Assembly (NCBI GenBank): GCA_003171255.1
Contig: PMYK01000026.1
Location: forward strand, 15,895-65,898
From: Chloroflexota bacterium
GTDB lineage: Bacteria; Chloroflexota; Limnocylindria; Limnocylindrales; CSP1-4
Length of the DNA stretch: 50,004 nt
Direction: 5' to 3'
A program made the position numbers and the translations under genes. Every line of letters begins with the position of its first letter. The first letter of the stretch is position 1. Below are positions 26,703 through 34,256 of this stretch, piece after piece. The notes below the pieces were generated by a model, which worked only from the letters and a program-made list of their open reading frames with translations, was not told where the DNA came from and made no database searches.

Positions 26703-26933
26703 ATAACATGCTCAGCCGGCGGGTGGCTCTGCCGGCGCAGGGTGCCATCTGGGTAGCTGCCTCTTTGGGGAGGTGACAGATGGTTCCGTTGTGCTCAACG
26801 ATTGGGCAGACGGCGTAACGGGGAGCCGTTGTTGCGCGTCTATCGCGCGGCCGGGAGACAACCGGTCCGTTTGCCCATGCCGAAAGTGACCTTGGCGCCG
26901 AGTTGCCGACCGGCGCAGTAGTAAGGACAAGAC
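26703..26933 (+). promoter_or_regulatory. Leader region of the first VanW gene
   Basis: 231 bases between khpB and the VanW-domain gene. An inverted repeat built on gccggc (26714-26737) directly after khpB could be a terminator, though no T-run follows. GGGGAGGTG followed by ATG at 26780 precedes a 12-codon frame ending at 26818, a possible leader peptide. Small hairpins aacgg/cgtt (26817-26830) and gcgcg/cgcgc (26834-26848) follow. No known riboswitch was recognised. Confidence 0.35.
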
Positions 26934-29096
26934 ATGACCACCGAGCCGCTCGAGCCGTTCGAGCTCAAGGAGCAGAGCAAGGCGTCGGCTAGGACGGCCC
27001 GGTCGGAGTCAGCCGTCACGACTGCTGCCGATGCAATGCCAGTCGAGCTCGCGGACGAGCCCGCTCCGTCAGCTCAGGCGTTCAAGGCGCGCCTGCCGCG
27101 AATGCTCCACCAATCGCGGCCGCAGGGTCTGTCGTTTGCCCCTCGCGATCTCCGGCTGATCAGTTTCGCCGCTGCGTTCGCGGTCGGAGCTGTGGCGACC
27201 CTCTTCCTCCTGTCGGCGGCGGCGTTCGGTTTCTCGAGTGCCTATGACCACCGCGTCCTACCCGGTGTTCGTGCTGGCTCGGTTGACCTTTCGGGCCTGA
27301 CCCACGACGAGGCGATCGCCAAGCTGCAGTCCGGATATGCCTACCTCGGCCAGGGCGAAGTGACCGTCACGACACCGGTCGGCGCGGCCACGATCACCTA
27401 TCAGCAGGCCGGCCGCGGACCTGACGTCGAGGTTATGGCCGATGCGGCCATGGCCGTGGGTCACACCGGCAATCCGATCGCCGATGCCGCCAGCGTGGCT
27501 CACTCGGCGGCCTTCGGCCAGAGCATCCCGGTCGTCGTCCTCGTTGATCCAAATGCTCTGGCTCAGCGGATCCATCAGCTCGTCGGCACGAGTTCGGTGG
27601 CTGCCCAGGACGCCCAGGCTACTGCCAAGGGTGGCAACTTCAGCATCGCGCCGTCGGCACCGGGCCGCGGCATCGACGAGAGGGCGATGGGCTCCGCGAT
27701 CATCGATCAGCTGACCCAGACCGGCGCTCCTGCCGATTTGCAGGCCGGCGGGGGGTTTACTTCGCTGAGCCCCCAGGTCACGGACACGGACGCCCAGAAT
27801 GCGATTGCCAGTGCTCAGAAGATGATCGTCGACGTCAAACTGACATGGTCGTCCAAGCCCGACGCCGCACCGGCGACCTGGAAGCCCTCAACCTGGACGG
27901 TAACCGCGGCCCAGATCCGCGGCTGGATAGTCTTCGGGCTGCGGAACGACGGCACCTACGCACCCGCCGTGGATCCGGCTCAGGTGGAAGCTTACCTGTC
28001 CACCATCTCCGGGAAGGCCAGCATCGCCCCGACGGAGCCCAATGTCACGTGGGACGCTAATGGCAAGCTCGCGAACGTTACAAACGGTAAGGATGGCGTC
28101 GGCATCGATCTCGGTGCCACCACCCAGGCCATCTCGGCTTACCTAGACACGTTGGCCACCGGCGGTAGCGTTGCGGCGAGCGTCGAGGTCGTAACCGGGC
28201 CGATCCACCCGCAGATCGCCAGCATCGACAACGTCGCCAGCATGGTGGTCATCGGCTCCAAGACGATCACGTTCTATCCGGACGTCAGCAACGGCAACGG
28301 CGCGAACATCCGCCAGCCGGCTAAGAACCTCAACGGTCAGGTCGTCGGTCCCGGGCAACCGTTTAGCTTCCTCGAGGCCGTCGGCCCCATCGACATCGCC
28401 CACGGGTTCGCCATGGGCGGCGTCATCGTGGGCGGCAAGAGCCAGCACACCGGCGCCATGGGCGGCGGCATCTGTTCGGCCTCGACGACGATGTTCAACG
28501 CCGCAGCCAACGCCGGCCTTCAGATCGACGAGCGTCATCAGCACTTCTACTACATCAATCGCTACCCGCTCGGTCGGGACGCGACCGTCTACTCGAACGG
28601 CTCGACCACCTGGGACCTGCGCTGGACGAACGACACGCCCTACCCCATCGTGATCCGGGCCTGGGCGACGTACGGTTCGCAGAGTTCGATCACGATTCAG
28701 TTGTGGAGCATGCCGACCAACCGGACGGTGGCGTGGTCGGGCGGGGAACGGGCCGACCCTATCAAGGCCACCGACAATGCCCCGCAGTACGTCAGTACCA
28801 TCAAGCCGGGCGTTACCTACCGAGCCGAGTACCCGACTGACGGTTTCAAGACCTCAGTTACGCGCGTCGTGACCGACGCCACCGGTGCCGTGATCTGGAA
28901 GAACACCTGGGGCTCGGTTTACGGCGTGGTCAACGGACAGTTGCAGATCGGCGGAACTCCGCCCCCGTCTGGCAGCCCGTCGCCCTCTCCGGGCGCCCCC
29001 AGCCCCACTCCGGGAGCACCGACTCCGGTCCCACTCGACACCCCCGTCGCTCCGGTCACGCCCGCGCCATCGGTGCGTCGCCGCCGGGTCAAGTAG
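26934..29096 (+). CDS. VanW-domain membrane-anchored protein (copy 1)
   Basis: 720 residues. A cytoplasmic tail (1-70) leads to one membrane span (AAAFAVGAVATLFLLSAAAF, about 78-98). Two peptidoglycan-binding PG_binding_4-like regions follow outside (about 110-240 and 290-430); the first contains VRAGSVDLSGLTHDEAIAKL. The VanW domain (about 465-590) has PFSFLEAVGPIDIAHGFAMG and TGAMGGGICSASTTMFNAA. The end is Pro/Ser/Thr-rich and finishes with basic RRRRVK. VanW proteins occur with glycopeptide-resistance clusters and YoaR-like cell-wall proteins, but their reaction is unknown. ATG at 26934 has AAGGAC upstream. A second copy lies inverted 2 kb away, with patches of identical DNA. Confidence 0.85.
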   Translation: MTTEPLEPFELKEQSKASARTARSESAVTTAADAMPVELADEPAPSAQAFKARLPRMLHQSRPQGLSFAPRDLRLISFAAAFAVGAVATLFLLSAAAFGFSSAYDHRVLPGVRAGSVDLSGLTHDEAIAKLQSGYAYLGQGEVTVTTPVGAATITYQQAGRGPDVEVMADAAMAVGHTGNPIADAASVAHSAAFGQSIPVVVLVDPNALAQRIHQLVGTSSVAAQDAQATAKGGNFSIAPSAPGRGIDERAMGSAIIDQLTQTGAPADLQAGGGFTSLSPQVTDTDAQNAIASAQKMIVDVKLTWSSKPDAAPATWKPSTWTVTAAQIRGWIVFGLRNDGTYAPAVDPAQVEAYLSTISGKASIAPTEPNVTWDANGKLANVTNGKDGVGIDLGATTQAISAYLDTLATGGSVAASVEVVTGPIHPQIASIDNVASMVVIGSKTITFYPDVSNGNGANIRQPAKNLNGQVVGPGQPFSFLEAVGPIDIAHGFAMGGVIVGGKSQHTGAMGGGICSASTTMFNAAANAGLQIDERHQHFYYINRYPLGRDATVYSNGSTTWDLRWTNDTPYPIVIRAWATYGSQSSITIQLWSMPTNRTVAWSGGERADPIKATDNAPQYVSTIKPGVTYRAEYPTDGFKTSVTRVVTDATGAVIWKNTWGSVYGVVNGQLQIGGTPPPSGSPSPSPGAPSPTPGAPTPVPLDTPVAPVTPAPSVRRRRVK
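27318..27462 (+). repeat. Conversion tract shared by the two VanW genes (copy 1 side)
   Basis: This 145-base stretch matches the reverse complement of 32621-32765 with only two differences. The last 121 bases are identical, including third codon positions. Flanking parts of the genes differ at many positions. Confidence 0.88.
28479..28556 (+). repeat. Second shared tract between the VanW genes (copy 1 side)
   Basis: This 78-base stretch in the VanW domain matches the reverse complement of 31527-31604 with a single difference. Confidence 0.85.
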
Positions 29097-29121
29097 TCCC
29101 GGACCAAGCCTCGTAGTCGAG

Positions 29122-29155
29122 AGAAGCCGGCCTTCGGGCCGGCCTCCTCATTTCG
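29122..29155. terminator. Strong hairpin terminator with TTCG loop
   Basis: GCCGGCC-TTCG-GGCCGGC (29126-29143), followed by ctcctcattt. It lies between the convergent VanW gene and MFS gene and may serve both strands; the T-rich tail is short. Confidence 0.7.
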
Positions 29156-30461
29156 CGGCGTCGACGCGTCTCTCGGCGGGTGGCGATTCGCCCTGTGTCT
29201 CATCGAAGCTGTGCTCGTAGCCCAGCAGCTGCGGGAAGAGACGCACGACGGCTACAAGCCCGGCCAGGCACAACACCCCGCCCGACACCACGGAGAACTG
29301 GGCCCCCGCAACGGCAGCCACCACGGCCGCCTCGGCATCGCCAAGGCGCGGCCCACTCGTGACTACCAGTCCGTGGATCGACGAGACACGTCCGCGGAGA
29401 TGGTCGGGCGTCATCAGCTGGACGATGGAGTTGCGCAGCACCGCGCTGATGACATCGGCCCCGCCGGCGATTGCCAGACAGACCAGTGCCAGCGGGAATG
29501 AGGCTGTCAGCAGGCCGAAGGCGACGATCGCGGCGCCCCAGCCGGCAACTGAAACGACCACGCCACGACCAGGCCGCCGCACTCGACCGACCCAGCCGCT
29601 GAAGGCCGCTCCAACGAGGGCTCCGATTGCCGGCGCGGCGTTCAGCAGACCATAGCCGGCCGCCCCGGTGTTGAAGACCATCAGCGCCAGCTGCGGAAAC
29701 AGAGCGCTGGGCATGCCAAATACCATGGCGTCGAGATCGATGGCGAACGTCGCCAGGACGATGCGTCGATCGCGGGCGAACCGCAGGCCCTCACCGATCG
29801 AGCGCAGGCTCGGCCTGGCCGCCTCCGGATGGGGTGGAATCGGGGCAATCAGGAGCAACGCGGCGAGACTGGCCACGAACGTGGCCACGTCGAAGGCGAA
29901 GGCCGAGGCCACGCCGGAAGTGGCGATGAGCACGCCCGCGAAGACAGGACCCGCCACGGAGACGGTCTGGCCGCTCAGCCAGTTGACCGCGATCGCGGCC
30001 TGAAGCCGCTCACGAGGGACGAGGCGTGGCAGCGCCGAAGCGCGGGCGGGCCCGTCGACGGCGCCGACGCCGGCGGCCACGAACGCGACCACGTACAAGG
30101 CCCAGATGGGCGGGCTCGGTTGAGCGGCGAGCACGGCCAAGCCGACGCTCGACAGCGCCAGCAGGGCCTGCGTGGCGATCAGGAGGCGGCGCCGATCGAC
30201 CGCGTCGGCGATTGCGCCGCCGCCCAGCGAGAAGACGAGGATCGGGACCAGCTGGACGAGGGCGAGCAGGCCAATCGACAGAGAGTTGTGGGTGAGTTGC
30301 CACAACTCGAACGGCAGGGCCACGACCGTGACCTGCCGCCCGAGACCACTGACGAGTTGGCCGAGCCAGATCATCCGGAAGTCGCGGTCACGCTTCACCG
30401 GTTCGAGGTCGACAAGGAGACCCCGGAAGCCCTTACGGTGCCTACCAACCGGTTGAGACAT
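29148..30461 (-). CDS. MFS exporter (EntS-like MFS_3 group)
   Basis: 437-residue major facilitator superfamily transporter with about twelve spans. The first loop motif is GGGAIADAVDRRRLLI (residues about 72-87), a version of the MFS GxxxDRxGRR motif. N-terminal RDFRMIWLGQLVSGLGRQV and AGPVFAGVLIATSGVASAFA are typical of the MFS_3/enterobactin-exporter group. ATG at 30461 is chosen because the upstream open frame runs into tmRNA. The C-terminus is soluble and acidic. Substrate cannot be read from sequence. It lies between tmRNA and the first VanW gene and is oriented like tmRNA, which is about 100 bases upstream. Confidence 0.85.
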   Translation of the reverse strand: MSQPVGRHRKGFRGLLVDLEPVKRDRDFRMIWLGQLVSGLGRQVTVVALPFELWQLTHNSLSIGLLALVQLVPILVFSLGGGAIADAVDRRRLLIATQALLALSSVGLAVLAAQPSPPIWALYVVAFVAAGVGAVDGPARASALPRLVPRERLQAAIAVNWLSGQTVSVAGPVFAGVLIATSGVASAFAFDVATFVASLAALLLIAPIPPHPEAARPSLRSIGEGLRFARDRRIVLATFAIDLDAMVFGMPSALFPQLALMVFNTGAAGYGLLNAAPAIGALVGAAFSGWVGRVRRPGRGVVVSVAGWGAAIVAFGLLTASFPLALVCLAIAGGADVISAVLRNSIVQLMTPDHLRGRVSSIHGLVVTSGPRLGDAEAAVVAAVAGAQFSVVSGGVLCLAGLVAVVRLFPQLLGYEHSFDETQGESPPAERRVDAAK

Positions 30462-30564
30462 GGCCGCAAGGATAGGCGAAGCCGGCTTCAGGCGGCCGTA
30501 GCCGGATGGCTCCCGACCGAGGGGCCCGCCGCAGCTGGGGCCGACCGCCAGCACGACCACGAAT

Positions 30565-30936
30565 TGGTGGAGATGGGGGAGAGTCGAACTCCCCGTCCAG
30601 AAACCATCGCCGGAGACCACTACGAGCGTGTCCGATAGTTTGTCGTCGAACGCTCGGCCGACCATCGGCAACCTGCCGAGCGCTCCAGTCACGTTCCCTT
30701 GCGGGCTTTAGTTCCGACTACGCGACGCTACTCGGAACCGCACCTCCGCTGAATGACGCTTCCGCAGCCCACGGAGGTGAGGCTGTTTCCACGTTCACCT
30801 TACTGCCTAAGCAGCGAGGGCGAAAGCAGACTGGTTGTTGCCAGTTACTTCGTTTGGGCTCCTTTTTACGAGGCCTGGAGACCAACCTCGGCTCGCGTTC
30901 TCCGGTAACCGGCCCCTGTCGAAACCACGCATCCCC
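30565..30936 (-). ncRNA. ssrA: tmRNA (SsrA)
   Basis: 372-base one-piece tmRNA that rescues stalled ribosomes and tags the unfinished protein. The 5' end GGGGATGCGTGGTTTCGACA is the classic opening. The 3' end GTTCGACTCTCCCCATCTCC followed by ACCA gives a T-arm and an acceptor stem pairing GGGGATG with CATCTCC, and CCA is encoded. The tag frame reads GNNQSAFALAA followed by TAG, ending in the ClpXP-type ALAA degron. Resume codon is likely GGC; whether translation resumes there or one codon off is inferred. smpB lies about 2.4 kb upstream on the same strand. Confidence 0.95.
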
Positions 30937-30997
30937 ACAGAGCGGCGTACCGAGCCCGGTGCTTGGCCCAAAAGGGCCGTACGACCGGCGCCCGCGG

Positions 30998-31025
30998 ATT
31001 GTACCTCGCCGACGAATGTGGGCAA
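30998..31025 (-). promoter_or_regulatory. Promoter of tmRNA
   Basis: -10 TACAAT (30998-31003) and -35 TTGCCC (31020-31025), 16 bases apart, on the minus strand. Transcription would start about 55 bases before the mature 5' end, leaving a leader for RNase P to remove. It lies just past the end of the second VanW gene. Confidence 0.6.
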
Positions 31026-31049
31026 AGGCCTGGCGGCTTGCCCCAGGCG

Positions 31050-33146
31050 CTAAGGGCTCGGTTCCGGCGTCGGGATGGGCGCGGGCGTGGGCGCGGGCGT
31101 GGGTGCTGGCGTGGGAGCGGGAGGACTACCGCCGATCTGGAGCTGGCCGTTGACCGCAGTGTAGGAAGAGCCCCACCGGTCGTCGTGGATGACCTTTCCA
31201 GACGAGTCGGTGACGACGCGTTCCACGGCCGTATCGAACCCATTGGTCGCGTACTCGGTCCGGTTAGTGGCGCCGGGAGGCAGGGTGCTGACGTATTCAG
31301 GCGGGTTCTCGCCCGCCTGAACGTTATTGGCCTTGCCGCCGCCGGTCCAGGTCACCGTCCGGCCGAGTGACCAGGTCCAGAGCTGGATCGTAATCGTGCT
31401 GGTTGAGCCGTACGTGGCCCAGGCTCGGATCACGATCGGGTAGGGCGTGTCGTTGGTCCACTTCAGGTCCCATGTCGTCACGCCGTTCGAATACACCGTG
31501 GCATCCCTGCCGATCGGGTAGCGGTAGATGTAGTAGAAGTGCTGATGACGCTCGTCGATCTGGAGGCCGGCGTTGGCTGCGGCGTTGAACATCGTCGTCG
31601 AGGCGGAGCAGATGCCGCCGCCCATTGCGCCGGTGTGGTCGCTCTTGCCGCCCAGGATGACGCCACCCATCGCGAAACCATGGTCGGCATCGATCGGGCC
31701 GACGGCATCCAGGAAGCTAAACAGTTGCCCGGGACCGATCACCTGGCCGTTGAGGTTCGCGGCAGGCTGCCGGATGTTCTTGCCCATGCCGTTGCTCACG
31801 TCCGGATAGAAGGTGGTCGTCCACTGGCCGACGTCCACCATGCTGGCGACGCTGTCGACGGTTGCGATTTGCGGGTGGATAGGTGTCGTCACGACTTCGA
31901 CGCTGGGCCCAACCATGCCGTCAGTGGCGAGTTTGTCCAGGTAGGCTGAAATGGCAGCCGCAGTATCTGCCGGACCGACGCGCGCTCCGTCCAGACCCTT
32001 GATCAGGCTGACCGGCGTGCCGTTTGCGTCCCACAGGACCGATGGCTCGGTCGGGGGGACGCTGTCATTCGTGGTGATGCTCGCCAGGTAGGCTTCGGCG
32101 TCCGGGGCATCGATGGACGGCTTGTAGGTGCCGTCCGCCTCGAGGCCGAAGGTGATCCAGCCGCTTATCTGCGAGGCGCTGATGGTCCAGCTCTGGGGCG
32201 CCCAGGCGGCCGGCGCGGCTTCGGGCTTGGACGACCAGGTCAGATGGACATCGATGTCCATCTTGGCGGCGCGGTCGATCGCGGCCTGGGCGTCCTGGTC
32301 GGTGACTCGCGGGCTCAGCGTCACGAACGTCCCGCCGGCCATCACGTCGGCCGGGGCGCCGGGCTGGGTCAGTTCGGCGACGACGGTCGAATCAAGCGAC
32401 GCCTCGTCAATGCCGCGGCCAGGGACCGATGCCATGACGCTGAAGTGGCTGCCGTTGGCCGTCACCTGTGCGTCAAGGGGCGCCACCAGGCTCGTGGCCA
32501 CGAGCTGGTGGATGCGCTCGGCGATGGCATTGGGATCGACCCGGACAACCACCGCAACGCCCTGGCCGTAGGCGGCGTTGTGGGCCAGGCTGGCGGCGTC
32601 GGCGATCGGATTGCCGGAACGACCCACGGCCATGGCCGCATCGGCCATAACCTCGACGTCAGGTCCGCGGCCGGCCTGCTGATAGGTGATCGTGGCCGCG
32701 CCGACCGGTGTCGTGACGGTCACTTCGCCCTGGCCGAGGTACCCATATCCGGACTGCAGCTTGGCCACCGCCTCGTCGCGAGTCAGGCCTGATAGGTCCA
32801 CGGAACCGGCCCGGACACCGGGTAGGACGCGACTGCTGTACGAACTGGCGACCGCCAGTGCGACGGCGGAGATCAGGACGAGTGCCGCGAAAATGCCGAC
32901 AAGGAACGCGACGGTGAAGCCGACGAGGGCCACCAACCGAGGATGGTTGCGGCTCTGGAACGCGACCCGCGGCCGGCGGAGGCGGGGCAGGAACCTGCGC
33001 CGCGGCCGTAGTTCTGCGGGTACGTCCAGCGGCGCCGTTTCGGGGGCGTGCCAAACCACTGCCTCGGGCTTTTCCCATGGCACTACGGCGAGAGGGACTC
33101 CGTTCTGGCCGTTTCCCTCGTACGGCTCTACTGAGTCGATACTCAT
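31050..33146 (-). CDS. VanW-domain membrane-anchored protein (copy 2)
   Basis: 698-residue paralogue of the gene at 26934-29096, in opposite orientation. One membrane span (LVGFTVAFLVGIFAALVLIS, about 72-91) follows a basic Arg-rich cytoplasmic tail. Two PG_binding_4-like regions come next, the first with VRAGSVDLSGLTRDEAVAKL, then the VanW domain with LFSFLDAVGPIDADHGFAMG and TGAMGGGICSASTTMFNAA. The tail is a repeated PAPT run ending TPEPSP, unlike the basic end of copy 1. ATG at 33146 has AAGGGAA upstream; the frame is open further up but without family likeness. Parts are almost identical in DNA to copy 1. Biochemical role unknown; cell-wall association is likely. Confidence 0.85.
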   Translation of the reverse strand: MSIDSVEPYEGNGQNGVPLAVVPWEKPEAVVWHAPETAPLDVPAELRPRRRFLPRLRRPRVAFQSRNHPRLVALVGFTVAFLVGIFAALVLISAVALAVASSYSSRVLPGVRAGSVDLSGLTRDEAVAKLQSGYGYLGQGEVTVTTPVGAATITYQQAGRGPDVEVMADAAMAVGRSGNPIADAASLAHNAAYGQGVAVVVRVDPNAIAERIHQLVATSLVAPLDAQVTANGSHFSVMASVPGRGIDEASLDSTVVAELTQPGAPADVMAGGTFVTLSPRVTDQDAQAAIDRAAKMDIDVHLTWSSKPEAAPAAWAPQSWTISASQISGWITFGLEADGTYKPSIDAPDAEAYLASITTNDSVPPTEPSVLWDANGTPVSLIKGLDGARVGPADTAAAISAYLDKLATDGMVGPSVEVVTTPIHPQIATVDSVASMVDVGQWTTTFYPDVSNGMGKNIRQPAANLNGQVIGPGQLFSFLDAVGPIDADHGFAMGGVILGGKSDHTGAMGGGICSASTTMFNAAANAGLQIDERHQHFYYIYRYPIGRDATVYSNGVTTWDLKWTNDTPYPIVIRAWATYGSTSTITIQLWTWSLGRTVTWTGGGKANNVQAGENPPEYVSTLPPGATNRTEYATNGFDTAVERVVTDSSGKVIHDDRWGSSYTAVNGQLQIGGSPPAPTPAPTPAPTPAPIPTPEPSP
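31527..31604 (-). repeat. Second shared tract between the VanW genes (copy 2 side)
   Basis: Partner of 28479-28556, inverted, with a single difference over 78 bases. Confidence 0.85.
32621..32765 (-). repeat. Conversion tract shared by the two VanW genes (copy 2 side)
   Basis: Partner of 27318-27462, inverted, with two differences over 145 bases; 121 consecutive bases are identical. Confidence 0.88.
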
Positions 33147-33379
33147 TTGTTCCCTTGTACCACATCGGTTGGCGCACCGTTGGCGAGACGGCGCTACGGT
33201 ACCGAGAACGGCGAGGAAGATCGGAGCCGGCGAGGACCGCTGGAGAACGGTAAGCCGTCCAAGCTCGGCAGCGGCATGGCGCATGGCATCGTGTCAAAGC
33301 CACAATCGTCGCCACCAGCGCCCAAACCGAACGGCGGCCACATGATCCAGACAGCCGTCGCCTTGCCGACGCCCGCTCG

Positions 33380-33853
33380 TCAGCGCCCGCGGTCGCGGCT
33401 CGCGTCGGCGATGGCCCGCTCCACGTCCCGACGGGAGTCACGCTCGGCGATATCGCGCCGGCGGTCGTGTTGATGCTTACCCTTGGCGAGCCCGATCTCG
33501 AGCTTCGCTATACCGCGCGTGGTGATGTACATCTTGAGTGGGACCAGCGTGAGGCCCTTCGCCTTGGTGCGGAACAGCAGGCTCACGATCTGGTCGCGGT
33601 GAACGAGCAGCTTCCGCGGGCGCTTCGGTTCGTGGTTGTAACGGTTGCCGGTGTCCCACGGCTGGATGTTCGCGCCCACCAGCCAAGCCTCGCCCTTCTC
33701 GATGCGCGCGTAGGACTCGGCCAGGCTCACCTTGCCGGCTCGGATCGACTTGATCTCGGTTCCGGTCAGGACGATGCCGGCCTCGAACGAATCCTCGATC
33801 GAGTACTCGTGGCGGGCTCTTCTGTTTTGGGCGACGGTCTTCTCTTCGCCCAT
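33380..33853 (-). CDS. smpB: SsrA-binding protein SmpB
   Basis: 157-residue tmRNA-binding protein needed for trans-translation. The OB-fold core shows RARHEYSIEDSFEAGIVLTG, TEIKSIRAGKVSLAESYARI, and the loop EAWLVGANIQPWDTGNRYNH. RPRKLLVHRDQI and LKMYITTRGIAKLEIGLAKG complete it. The basic C-terminal helix (GKHQHDRRRDIAERDSRRD) mimics the codon-anticodon region. ATG at 33853 has AGGAG nine bases before it. The frame remains open upstream through a (GCGCCA) repeat to an ATG at 33985, but a hairpin and the family length argue against that. Gene order smpB, VanW gene, ssrA on one strand. Confidence 0.96.
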   Translation of the reverse strand: MGEEKTVAQNRRARHEYSIEDSFEAGIVLTGTEIKSIRAGKVSLAESYARIEKGEAWLVGANIQPWDTGNRYNHEPKRPRKLLVHRDQIVSLLFRTKAKGLTLVPLKMYITTRGIAKLEIGLAKGKHQHDRRRDIAERDSRRDVERAIADASRDRGR

Positions 33854-33930
33854 GGCGGTCTCCTGCGTATGGCTCGGGGCTGCTGCGACGAGGTTAGCGG
33901 ACGGGAGGCTTGACGTTGGGCCCGACCCTG

Positions 33931-33984
33931 GCGCCAGCGCCAGCGCCAGCGCCAGCGCCAGCGCCAGCGCCAGCGCCAGCGCCA
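33931..33984 (+). repeat. Hexanucleotide tandem repeat (gcgcca) x9
   Basis: Nine perfect copies of gcgcca, 54 bases, ending 78 bases before smpB. On the minus strand it is (TGGCGC)9, which in the smpB frame would encode Leu-Ala pairs. It lies between the hairpin at 33999-34028 and smpB, so it is in the smpB leader. Confidence 0.9.
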
Positions 33985-33998
33985 ATGCCGGAGACGCA

Positions 33999-34028
33999 CG
34001 AATGCCGGCCCCGAAGGGCCGGCATTCG
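33999..34028 (-). terminator. Long perfect hairpin
   Basis: CGAATGCCGGCCC, loop TTCG on the minus strand, then the 13-base complement. This is the longest perfect stem seen in the window. It lies nine bases after the end of the candidate small frame at 34037-34123. The bases after it on the minus strand are TGCGTC, so there is no T-run, as often in GC-rich genomes. Confidence 0.65.
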
Positions 34029-34036
34029 GTACTGCG

Positions 34037-34123
34037 TTATGACACCACCCGCTGGTGACCGGTCTTTAGACTCCGGCTCCTGGCGAGGTGGTGCAGCGCA
34101 TCGGCAAATCCGACACTGCACAT
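34037..34123 (-). other. Compact transcription unit: candidate small ORF or sRNA
   Basis: Minus-strand unit with a promoter-like pair upstream (34145-34173) and a strong hairpin just after it. At 34134-34122 it carries GAAAGGAGGTGAT, a 13-base perfect complement of the usual 16S rRNA 3' end. Three short frames overlap here. ATG at 34123 gives 28 residues (MCSVGFADALHHL start) but sits only two bases from GGAGG. GTG at 34116 gives 16 residues (MSDLPMRCTTSPGAGV, ending at 34066) at ideal spacing. A third frame from 34121 reads through the hairpin. No family recognised. It may be a peptide gene or a ribosome-binding RNA. Confidence 0.35.
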
Positions 34124-34144
34124 CACCTCCTTTCGTTCGAGGGC

Positions 34145-34173
34145 ATGGTATCGATCGGGCGCGAAAGACGCAA
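34145..34173 (-). promoter_or_regulatory. Candidate promoter of the compact unit
   Basis: -35 TTGCGT (34168-34173) and -10 TACCAT (34145-34150) with a 17-base spacer on the minus strand. Start would fall just before the anti-SD complement. Confidence 0.4.
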
Positions 34174-34256
34174 ACGCCCTTTCGTGTGGGACCTAGCTGC
34201 AGAGCGTGCCGGACCGCCTGGCGCCTCTGGGCGCGGACTGACATGGCCGAATCGAG

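Noticed and set aside
26703-26933. Riboswitch (c-di-AMP, cobalamin, TPP or c-di-GMP type) before the VanW gene
   Set aside because: I looked for the conserved cores of these classes and did not find them; only small hairpins and a mini-ORF are seen.
30462-30692. Longer start for the MFS transporter
   Set aside because: The extension lies within tmRNA and shows no transporter likeness.
33893-33985. N-terminal Leu-Ala repeat extension of SmpB from ATG 33985
   Set aside because: The hexamer repeat explains the open frame. ATG 33853 has a ribosome site and gives the family length.
33999-34028. Mobile-element end or attachment site
   Set aside because: A perfect hairpin with a small TTCG loop fits a terminator; no transposase or target duplication is near.
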